The notes under the pieces: generated by a model | Told to the model about the DNA's origin: nothing | What the model saw: only the letters and a program-made list of their open reading frames with translations | Databases searched by the model: none | Made by a program: the position numbers and the translations under genes | DNA from: Asaia bogorensis | GTDB taxonomy: Bacteria > Pseudomonadota > Alphaproteobacteria > Acetobacterales > Acetobacteraceae | DNA: 7,314 nt | Assembly: GCA_945874515.1 (NCBI GenBank) | Contig: CAMCHA010000116.1 | Coordinates: forward strand, 1-7,314 | Reading direction: 5' to 3' | Part shown: piece by piece, positions 1 through 5,422 of the stretch | Numbering within the stretch: the stretch's first letter is position 1 | Layout: every line of letters begins with the position of its first letter

Positions 1-402
1 GGTTCCATCATCATGATGTCGTCCATCGCCGGCATTCGCGGTTCCGCCGGGCTTGCTGGCTATTCCGCCAGCAAGGGCGCAGTGCGGCTTTTTGCGAAAT
101 CCGTAGCGCTAGAATGCGCCGGCGCGCGGGATGGCATTCGCTGCAATTCCGTCCATCCCGGCGTTATTGAAACCGATATTTGGCAGAAGATGCCGCACGG
201 CAGCCCGGGCGGGCGCAATGCGCCGATTGATCCGCGCCAATTGGCGGCGAATATTGTGCCATTGGGTGAAGCCGGCACGGCGGCTGATATCGCGGCTGGA
301 GTAGTCTTTCTTGCTTCCGACGCATCGCGCCATATGACGGGCAGTGAATTGGTGATTGATGGCGGTTCAACAGCCGGGCGCGCTGGCGCCATGCCGCGGT
401 GA
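1..402 (+). CDS. SDR family oxidoreductase, 3' part (5' end outside window)
   Basis: C-terminal 133 residues of a classical short-chain dehydrogenase/reductase; the reading frame is open from base 1, so the start and the Rossmann TGxxxGxG half lie upstream. These enzymes oxidise or reduce alcohol/carbonyl groups with NAD(P)(H) in the cytosol. Visible in the fragment are the catalytic serine (SSIAG, fragment residue 8), the YSASK motif with Tyr21 and Lys25 exactly 13 residues after the serine, the post-catalytic NSVHPGVIETDI segment, and the C-terminal MTGSELVIDGG segment shared by the family. The HPGVIET wording resembles cyclopentanol dehydrogenase / 3-beta,17-beta-hydroxysteroid dehydrogenase-like SDRs, but the substrate is not determinable. 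The stop codon sits immediately before the next SDR, whose ribosome-binding site overlaps it, so the two are probably cotranscribed. Family assignment is firm; the specific function is unknown. Confidence 0.93.
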   Translation, partial: GSIIMMSSIAGIRGSAGLAGYSASKGAVRLFAKSVALECAGARDGIRCNSVHPGVIETDIWQKMPHGSPGGRNAPIDPRQLAANIVPLGEAGTAADIAAGVVFLASDASRHMTGSELVIDGGSTAGRAGAMPR

Positions 403-406
403 AGGA
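402..406 (+). promoter_or_regulatory. Shine-Dalgarno site deciding the start of the second SDR
   Basis: AAGGA lies 7 nt upstream of the ATG at 414 and overlaps the stop codon (400-402) of the preceding SDR. The longer reading from GTG at 399 would place this motif inside the coding sequence and leave that GTG without an obvious site of its own, so the ATG at 414 is preferred. Confidence 0.6.
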
Positions 407-413
407 TCAGAAT

Positions 414-1193
414 ATGACTATAAAGACAGCCCTGGTGACAGGCGCCGCGCGCGGCATTGGCCTTGCCATAGCGAAACGTTTTCTGGCCGAGGGTTGGAAT
501 GTCGCGCTGCTCGACAGCAATGCGGATCAGTTGCGGGATACCATGGCAGCGCTGGCGGAGTCCGACAAAACCCTCGCGCTTATGTGCGATGTTTCAGACC
601 CTCCTGCCATCACTGCTGCCGTGCGCCAGGCCGCGGCGCATTTCGGGCGGTTGGATGCGCTGGTGAATAATGCCGGCATCGCCATTTTCAAACCAATCCT
701 GGAAACCACGCCGGAAGATTGGGCGCGCGTAATGGCGGTGAACCTGACCGGCCCATTCCTCGCGGCGCAAGCGGCTGCACCGATCATGGCGGAGAATGGT
801 GGCGGGGCGATGGTGAATATCACCTCCATCTCCGGCTTGCGCGCTTCAACGCTCCGCGTCGCCTATGGCACCAGCAAGGCCGGGCTTGCGCATTTGACCA
901 AGCAGCAGGCTGTGGAATTCGCGAACCTTGGCATACGCGTAAATGCCGTAGCACCTGGCCCGGTGGATACCGACATGGCGAAGGCCGTGCATACGCCGGA
1001 AATCCGCGCGGATTATCATGACCATTTGCCACTCAACCGCTATGGTCTGGAATCGGAATTAGCGGAGGCTGTATTCTTCCTGTGCAGCGACCGCGCGAGC
1101 TACCTGACCGGGCAGGTGATCGCCGTTGATGGGGGGTTTGACGCCACCGGCATTGGCCTGCCGACGCTGCGGGCGGAACGGCGCAATCTTTAG
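414..1193 (+). CDS. SDR family NAD(P)-dependent oxidoreductase (FabG/glucose-1-dehydrogenase-like)
   Basis: A complete 259-residue classical SDR, the usual length for the family. It should interconvert a secondary alcohol and a ketone with a nicotinamide cofactor in the cytosol. Motifs in order: TGAARGIG cofactor loop (residues 9-16), Asp34 at the end of the second beta strand (an acidic residue here usually favours NAD over NADP), DV at 59-60, NNAG (85-88), Asn110, catalytic Ser138, Tyr151 and Lys155 (YGTSK), then the PGPVDTDM segment and the C-terminal LTGQVIAVDGGF. It has a short basic tail after the usual end (LRAERRNL). The start at 414 is chosen because AAGGA lies 7 nt upstream; the in-frame GTG at 399, overlapping the previous stop, would add five residues. 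The TAG stop overlaps the TAA stop of the convergent iron-ADH-family gene. Substrate unknown. Confidence 0.95.
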   Translation: MTIKTALVTGAARGIGLAIAKRFLAEGWNVALLDSNADQLRDTMAALAESDKTLALMCDVSDPPAITAAVRQAAAHFGRLDALVNNAGIAIFKPILETTPEDWARVMAVNLTGPFLAAQAAAPIMAENGGGAMVNITSISGLRASTLRVAYGTSKAGLAHLTKQQAVEFANLGIRVNAVAPGPVDTDMAKAVHTPEIRADYHDHLPLNRYGLESELAEAVFFLCSDRASYLTGQVIAVDGGFDATGIGLPTLRAERRNL

Positions 1194-2329
1194 ATTGCGA
1201 GCCGCAAAATCTCCTCCAAATCCGTCGCCCCGCGCACTGGGCGCGGGTTGGTCGCAATCGGCGCATCGCCGGTCCAGCGCGCGGCAAGGCCGGGGATTTC
1301 CGCTTCGGTAATGCCTTGCTGATGCAGGCGTGTGGGCAGGCCAAGCCCTGCGACAAATTCCTCAATCGCCGGCCCCGCTTCCGTGCCGCCGAAAATCGCC
1401 GCGATATCCGCCTGCCGCGCTGCATTCACCGGCGCATTCCAGCGCATCACCGCATGCAGCATCAGGCAGGAAGTAATGCCATGCGGCACGCCGCGCGCCG
1501 CGCCCAGAATATAGCCAAGCCCATGGCTGGCACCGACGGGCACACCCGCCCAGCCGCCCATCACCGAAAGCCAGGCCGCTTGCTGACACAGCGCGCGCGC
1601 CCGCAAATCCCCAGCCGCCTGCGCCACGCGCGGCAAGCCTTCGGCCAGCATCAGCATGGCTTGGCGCGATACCGCATCAGAAAAGGGCGCGGGTTCCAAA
1701 GCGCACCAACGCTCCGCCGCGTGATCCAAGGCGCGAATGCCCGATGATAGAAAAAGCTGCGCCGGGGTTTCCAATGTCGCCGCCGGGTCAAGCAAGACGG
1801 CGCGCGGCACCATCCAGGGATCAAGAACGCGATATTTCCGCCCCTCGCCCAAATCCGTATAGCCGGCATGGGGCGCGAATTCCGCGGCTGAAAGCGTTGT
1901 CGGCACAGCAACCAAACGCGGCGATGGCGCTGCGCCATCCCAGGCGCCGGGCGAGGCTCCGCGGGAGGATGCCGCGTCAATCAGCGCAACAGGGTCCGTA
2001 ATGCCCCGCCAGACCGCGAGGCAAGCAACCTTGGCGCCATCAATCACCGAACCGCCACCAAGCGCCACCACCAATTCGGCGCGGCTTTCGCGCAGCAGTG
2101 CGGCCAGCGCCAGCACATCCTCAACCGGGCTATGGGCGCGCATGGCGGCGGTTTCCGCGACCAGTCGCGCGCCCAAAGCTTCCCTTACCGTCGCCGCGAT
2201 GCGGCTTTTCGCAAGGGAACGGGTGGTGACCAGCACAACGCGCGCGGTGGCGCCAACTTCGTGCGGCAGCGCCTCAGCGACACTCACATCATGATAGACC
2301 CGCGCCTGGGCCGGCCATTGGTGCAGCAT
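1190..2329 (-). CDS. Iron-containing alcohol dehydrogenase family / maleylacetate reductase-like
   Basis: A 379-residue protein of the DHQ-synthase-like/iron-ADH fold, normal in length. Family members are NAD(P)-dependent alcohol dehydrogenases or maleylacetate reductases. Evidence: the nucleotide-binding GGGSVIDGAK at residues 91-100, AVPTTLSAAEF (141-151) matching the family PTTxxxSE segment, SGIRALDHAAE (196-206), and the SHG...VPHG...LH helix region (268-292). Two canonical metal ligands are not conserved: the Asp of the GxDALxHAxE motif is Arg199 and the first His of the HxxxHPLG segment is Tyr273, while His203 and His283 remain. Maleylacetate reductases also lack the metal-binding Asp, so a metal-independent enzyme is plausible. 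The start at 2329 follows AAAGGG by 8 nt and lies 4 nt after the upstream gene's stop; the frame stays open upstream to 2638, but that Arg/Trp-rich extension only mirrors the crotonase gene in another frame. Second gene of a two-gene operon. Confidence 0.9.
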   Translation of the reverse strand: MLHQWPAQARVYHDVSVAEALPHEVGATARVVLVTTRSLAKSRIAATVREALGARLVAETAAMRAHSPVEDVLALAALLRESRAELVVALGGGSVIDGAKVACLAVWRGITDPVALIDAASSRGASPGAWDGAAPSPRLVAVPTTLSAAEFAPHAGYTDLGEGRKYRVLDPWMVPRAVLLDPAATLETPAQLFLSSGIRALDHAAERWCALEPAPFSDAVSRQAMLMLAEGLPRVAQAAGDLRARALCQQAAWLSVMGGWAGVPVGASHGLGYILGAARGVPHGITSCLMLHAVMRWNAPVNAARQADIAAIFGGTEAGPAIEEFVAGLGLPTRLHQQGITEAEIPGLAARWTGDAPIATNPRPVRGATDLEEILRLAI

Positions 2330-2333
2330 GGCC

Positions 2334-3122
2334 TCAGCCCTTTCCGCCAGCAAAAAAGCGCGAGAAATCCGGCTTACGCTTTTCCTGGAACGCTGCCACG
2401 GCTTCCGCCGCTTCCGGCCCACGCAGCAGCGCGCCAAAGGCCGCGAATTCCACCTGCATATGCTCCGCAATCCGCGCGGCATCCGCGCGCCGCAACAGCG
2501 TCTTGGTCTGCGCCATGGCGGCAGGTGGCTTGGCGGCCAAAGCGCGCGCCTTTGCTCCCGCATGCGCCAGCAATTCCGCTGCGGGCACCACGGCATTGAT
2601 GATGCCCGCACGCAACGCCACTTCCGGCGCAAAGGCATCCCCCAGCATCAGCAATTCATTGGCGAGCAATTGGCCGCCACGCATTGGCACCAGAAGCGAT
2701 GACCCACCTTCCGGACACAACCCCAGATCCACAAAGGGCATGCGGAAGATGGCATTGTCGCCGGCATAGACCAGGTCACAATGCAACAGCAGCGTCGTGC
2801 CAATGCCAATCGCGTAACCCGCCACCGCCGCCACCACGGGCTTCGGGCATTCACCAAGGGCGGCCAGCATGTCTCGTGCGGGGGAGGGGACTTCCGCCTG
2901 CTGTTCCCCGCGCGCCCGAAAATCCGCGACATCATTGCCGGAGGTGAAGCACGCATCACCGCCCGTGATCATCACGGCCCGGATGGCCGGCTCGGTCGCG
3001 GCCTCTCGCAATGCCGTTGCCATGGCGCCATACATCGCCCGCGTCAGCGCGTTTTTCTTCTCGGGCCGGTTGAGCCGAATGGAGCGCAACCCGGCATCAT
3101 CGGTGATCTCTATTTCGGACAT
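2334..3122 (-). CDS. Enoyl-CoA hydratase/isomerase family protein, isomerase-like (ECI2-type) active site
   Basis: A 262-residue crotonase-fold protein, of typical length, acting on acyl-CoA esters. Visible features: LNRPEKKNALT (residues 17-27), oxyanion-hole segment CFTSGNDVADF (58-68), the second oxyanion region GYAIGIGTTLLLHCDLVYA (102-120), and FRMPFVDLGLCPEGGSS (126-142). The two glutamates used by classical enoyl-CoA hydratases are replaced (Thr110 and Phe130), while a single Glu138 sits in the PEGGSS motif, as in delta3,delta2-enoyl-CoA isomerases of the ECI2 type. A double-bond isomerase is therefore more likely than a hydratase; this is inference from motif alignment by eye. The start at 3122 is preferred because GAGG lies 6 nt upstream; the in-frame ATG at 3134 would overlap that site. 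It is the first gene of a minus-strand operon, and its stop lies 4 nt before the next start. Confidence 0.92.
   Translation of the reverse strand: MSEIEITDDAGLRSIRLNRPEKKNALTRAMYGAMATALREAATEPAIRAVMITGGDACFTSGNDVADFRARGEQQAEVPSPARDMLAALGECPKPVVAAVAGYAIGIGTTLLLHCDLVYAGDNAIFRMPFVDLGLCPEGGSSLLVPMRGGQLLANELLMLGDAFAPEVALRAGIINAVVPAAELLAHAGAKARALAAKPPAAMAQTKTLLRRADAARIAEHMQVEFAAFGALLRGPEAAEAVAAFQEKRKPDFSRFFAGGKG
2338..2343 (-). promoter_or_regulatory. Shine-Dalgarno site deciding the iron-ADH-family start
   Basis: Read on the minus strand this is AAAGGG, 8 nt before the ATG at 2329 and overlapping the last codons of the upstream crotonase-family gene. It supports the 379-residue start over the much longer open frame. 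Confidence 0.55.
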
Positions 3123-3228
3123 GGTTTTCCTCATGGGGCGTTTGGGTCATGCTCACCCGGCGCGCGGGTATCGGCAAGCCCGCCATCCCATGGCATAAAG
3201 GCCGCGAAAACAAAGCGGAGGATAGCCC
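3123..3228. promoter_or_regulatory. Divergent intergenic region, presumed to hold promoters of both flanking operons
   Basis: 106 bp separate the divergent crotonase-family gene and the third SDR, so promoters for both operons are expected here. I see no convincing pair of -35/-10 boxes; CATAAA at 3194-3199 is only a weak -10 resemblance. A perfect 5-bp inverted repeat, GCCAT-CCC-ATGGC (3182-3194), is the only symmetric candidate operator. GGAGG at 3217-3221 is the ribosome-binding site of the downstream SDR. No regulator gene is adjacent inside the window. Confidence 0.45.
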
Positions 3229-3978
3229 ATGTCACGCAAAGTCATGATGATCACCGGCGCGGGGCGCGGCATTGGCGCGGCCACTGCGCGCATGGCGGCT
3301 GCCCGCGGCTATGACCTATGCCTGACCTTCCAGCATGATCGGACCAGCGCCGAAGCCGTGCAGCGCGATTGCGAAGCTGCCGGCGCCAAGGTGCTGCTGC
3401 TGCAAGGTTCGGTCGAAGATGAGGCGCATGCGATCGGCGCCTTTGAAGCCGTCATGAAGCATTTTGGGCGCATTGATGTACTGGTGAATAATGCCGGCGG
3501 CACAGGCCCGCGCGGGCGGCTTGAGACCATCACCCATGCCGGCTGGGCCAATACCATGGGCGCCAATGTCACCGGCCTTGCCATGTTCTGCCGGGAAGCG
3601 GTGAAGCGCATGTCCACCAAGCAGGGCGGCAAGGGGGGTGCGATTGTGAATGTTTCCTCCCGCGCGTCAGAACTCGGCAGTGCGGGCGAATATGTGCATT
3701 ACGCGGCGAGCAAGGCAGCGGTGGATACGCTCACCATCGGCCTGGCGCGCGAAGTGGCGCAGGAAGGGATGCGGGTAAATGCGGTCAATCCCGGCCTGAT
3801 TGAAACCGAAATCCATGCCCGTGGCGGCGCGCCGGATCGGCTCGCGCGGCTTGGGCCGCTGGTGCCCATGGGGCGGCCTGGCAAGCCGGAGGAAGTGGCG
3901 GAATGCATTCTGTTCCTGGCATCTGATGCCGCTTCCTATGTGACGGCTTCTTGCATGCAAGTGGGTGGCGGGCGCTGA
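3229..3978 (+). CDS. SDR family oxidoreductase (YgfF/glucose-1-dehydrogenase-like)
   Basis: A complete 249-residue classical SDR, expected to be a cytosolic NAD(P)-dependent alcohol/carbonyl oxidoreductase. Motifs: TGAGRGIG (residues 9-16), NNAG (87-90), Asn113 in the GANVTG helix, catalytic serine in NVSS (143-144), Tyr158 and Lys162 (YAASK), NPGLIETEIH (187-196) and the C-terminal VTASCMQVGGGR. The spacing from Ser144 to Tyr158 is 14 rather than 13, consistent with the GSAGEYVHYAASK variant seen in YgfF-like SDRs. The start is well supported by GGAGG 7 nt upstream. It is the first gene of the plus-strand operon that continues into the flavoprotein set, with a 44-nt gap containing a small hairpin. 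It may process the carbonyl product of the downstream dehydrogenase, but that is inference from position only. Confidence 0.95.
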   Translation: MSRKVMMITGAGRGIGAATARMAAARGYDLCLTFQHDRTSAEAVQRDCEAAGAKVLLLQGSVEDEAHAIGAFEAVMKHFGRIDVLVNNAGGTGPRGRLETITHAGWANTMGANVTGLAMFCREAVKRMSTKQGGKGGAIVNVSSRASELGSAGEYVHYAASKAAVDTLTIGLAREVAQEGMRVNAVNPGLIETEIHARGGAPDRLARLGPLVPMGRPGKPEEVAECILFLASDAASYVTASCMQVGGGR

Positions 3979-3985
3979 TCTCGCA

Positions 3986-4005
3986 CCTTTCCTTAACCGG
4001 AAAGG
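3986..4005 (+). promoter_or_regulatory. Intercistronic hairpin between SDR and flavoprotein gene
   Basis: A perfect 7-bp inverted repeat, CCTTTCC / GGAAAGG, encloses a 6-nt loop (TTAACC) in the 44-nt gap. No run of T follows, so it is not a good intrinsic terminator. The downstream Shine-Dalgarno GAGG (4012-4015) starts 6 nt after the stem and would remain unpaired. It may be an mRNA-stabilising or processing structure, or chance. Confidence 0.35.
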
Positions 4006-4022
4006 GATAAAGAGGTGTTGTC

Positions 4023-5126
4023 ATGACAGCACGACGCTTTGACGCAATGGTGATTGGTGGCGGGCTGGTGGGGTCCGCCATTGCCTGGGGCCTCAGGCGC
4101 GAAGGGCTGTCTGTTGCGCTGCTGGATGAAGGTGACGCTGCCTATCGCGCCAGCCGCGGCAATTTCGGCCTGGTTTGGGTGCAATCCAAGGGGCTCGGCG
4201 CGCCTTGGTATCAGCGCTGGACACGCCAATCGGCAGAAAGCTGGGCTGAATTGGCGAATGATCTGGCCAAGCAAACTGGCCAATCCCTTGGCCTTTCTCA
4301 GCCAGGCGGGCTGCATTTATGCCTTTCCGATCGTGAAATGAATGAACGTGCTGAGCGCTTGGAACAGATGAAGCGCGAAGCGGGCAATTACGGCTTTGAA
4401 TATCGCATGCTGGATGCGCGGGAAGCGCGCGAAATGCTCCCCGGCCTTGGTCCCGCCGTAGTGGGCGCTTCCTTCACGCCTTATGATGGGCATGTCAGCC
4501 CGTTGGCGCTACTGCGCAGCCTGCATCACGGTTTTACCGCGCTTGGCGGGGTTTATCTGCCCAATGTGAAGATCACGGGTATCGCAACGGCGCCGCGCAA
4601 TTTCCTGTTGGAAACCAATCTTGGCACCATCCAGGCGGAACGTGCGGTGCTGGCCGCTGGCCTCGGCAATGCAACGCTTGCGTCCCATTTCGGGTTGAAG
4701 GCGCCGGTGCGTCCGCAGCGCGGCCAGGTGCTGGTGACGGAACGCACGCGCGCTGCCCTTCCCATGCCCACCACCACCATTCGCCAAACCGGTGAAGGCA
4801 GCATCATGCTGGGCGATAGTGTTGAAGAAGTGGGGTTCGATACACGCCAGACCCAACCGGTGATGGCGGAAATCGCCCATCGTGCGGCGCTGTGCTTTCC
4901 CTGGATTGGCAAGCTGAATGTGGTGCGCGCCTGGTCAGCTTTGCGCGTCATGTCGCCCGATGGTCTGCCGATTTATGACCAGTCCGAAACCTTACCCGGC
5001 GCCTATACGGCCAATTGCCATTCCGGTGTCACGCTGGCCGCGGCGCATGGCAAGCTGCTTGCGCCGATGATTGCGCGCGGCGCGCTTGATCCTTTCCTTG
5101 CGCCGTTTTCGGCTGAGCGCTTCTGA
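4023..5126 (+). CDS. FAD-dependent oxidoreductase, DAO family (HcnC/opine oxidase B-like catalytic subunit)
   Basis: A 367-residue flavoprotein of the D-amino-acid oxidase/glycine oxidase (DAO) family; such enzymes oxidise the C-N bond of amino or imino acids. The N-terminal Rossmann motif IGGGLVGSAIAW (residues 11-22) is followed by an acidic strand end (LLDEGD, 34-38) for the FAD ribose. The family segments YDGHVSP (154-160), AERAVLAAGLGN (206-217), RPQRGQ (230-235) and the C-terminal NCHSGVTLAAAHGKLLA (331-347) are present. No signal peptide or membrane segment is seen. The start has GAGG 7 nt upstream. The downstream genes, a small ferredoxin-like protein and a BFD-bearing flavoprotein, are the partners seen in hydrogen cyanide synthase, octopine/nopaline oxidase and D-hydroxyproline dehydrogenase, so this is most likely the substrate-oxidising subunit of a heteromeric dehydrogenase. 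The substrate cannot be assigned. Its stop overlaps the next start (TGATG). Confidence 0.93.
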   Translation: MTARRFDAMVIGGGLVGSAIAWGLRREGLSVALLDEGDAAYRASRGNFGLVWVQSKGLGAPWYQRWTRQSAESWAELANDLAKQTGQSLGLSQPGGLHLCLSDREMNERAERLEQMKREAGNYGFEYRMLDAREAREMLPGLGPAVVGASFTPYDGHVSPLALLRSLHHGFTALGGVYLPNVKITGIATAPRNFLLETNLGTIQAERAVLAAGLGNATLASHFGLKAPVRPQRGQVLVTERTRAALPMPTTTIRQTGEGSIMLGDSVEEVGFDTRQTQPVMAEIAHRAALCFPWIGKLNVVRAWSALRVMSPDGLPIYDQSETLPGAYTANCHSGVTLAAAHGKLLAPMIARGALDPFLAPFSAERF

Positions 5127-5422
5127 TGTTTCGCACGCGCCCCGATCATCGGCCCGAAACCGTGCAGGTTTTTGTCGAAGGCCGCGCTTTTATGGTGCCG
5201 GAAGGCAGCAGCGCCGCCGCCGCCATTCTGATTTCGGGTCTTTCTTCCATCCGCGAAACGCCGGTATCCGGCAGCCCGCGCCTGCCCTGGTGCATGATGG
5301 GCGTTTGCTTTGATTGCCTGGCAGAAATTGATGGCGTGGCCAATCGGCAAGCCTGCATGGTGCCTGTTGTAGCCGGCATGCGGATCGCCCGCCAGCACGG
5401 CGCGCGGGAGGTGCGGCGATGA
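5126..5422 (+). CDS. Small (2Fe-2S)-binding protein (HcnA-like, Fer2_4 type)
   Basis: A 98-residue ferredoxin-like subunit. After a beta strand typical of the fold (VQVFVEGRAFMVPEGSSA, residues 13-30), four cysteines are placed at 56, 61, 64 and 77 (C-x4-C-x2-C-x12-C), as in the plant-type [2Fe-2S] proteins that serve as the small subunit of HcnABC, opine oxidases and sarcosine-oxidase-like complexes. Its expected role is electron transfer between flavins of the two large subunits. The ATG overlaps the stop of the catalytic subunit and its own TGA overlaps the ATG of the next gene, so the three genes should be translationally coupled and made in fixed ratio. No independent Shine-Dalgarno is evident at this start, in keeping with coupling. 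Confidence 0.92.
   Translation: MFRTRPDHRPETVQVFVEGRAFMVPEGSSAAAAILISGLSSIRETPVSGSPRLPWCMMGVCFDCLAEIDGVANRQACMVPVVAGMRIARQHGAREVRR

Noticed and set aside
660..677. 18-base identity with 3481-3498 (the LVNNAG-coding stretch).
   Set aside because: It encodes the conserved NNAG motif in two SDR paralogues with the same codon bias, so it reflects homology rather than a DNA repeat.
1316..1747. Plus-strand open frame of 143 residues inside the iron-ADH-family gene.
   Set aside because: Arg/His/Gln-rich composition without motifs, opposite a well-supported family gene, so it is a shadow frame.
2330..2638. 103-residue N-terminal extension of the iron-ADH-family reading frame on the minus strand.
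   Set aside because: It is Arg/Trp/Cys-rich, overlaps the crotonase gene in a different frame, adds length beyond the family norm, and a good ribosome-binding site supports the ATG at 2329.
2781..3314. 177-residue plus-strand frame spanning the crotonase gene, the divergent intergenic region and the start of the third SDR.
   Set aside because: Low-complexity Arg/His/Pro/Ser composition, and it overlaps two genes with clear family motifs and ribosome-binding sites.
5205..5225. GCC/GCA triplet run inside the small ferredoxin gene.
   Set aside because: Codes for a short Ser/Ala stretch in a GC-rich gene; no sign of a functional repeat.
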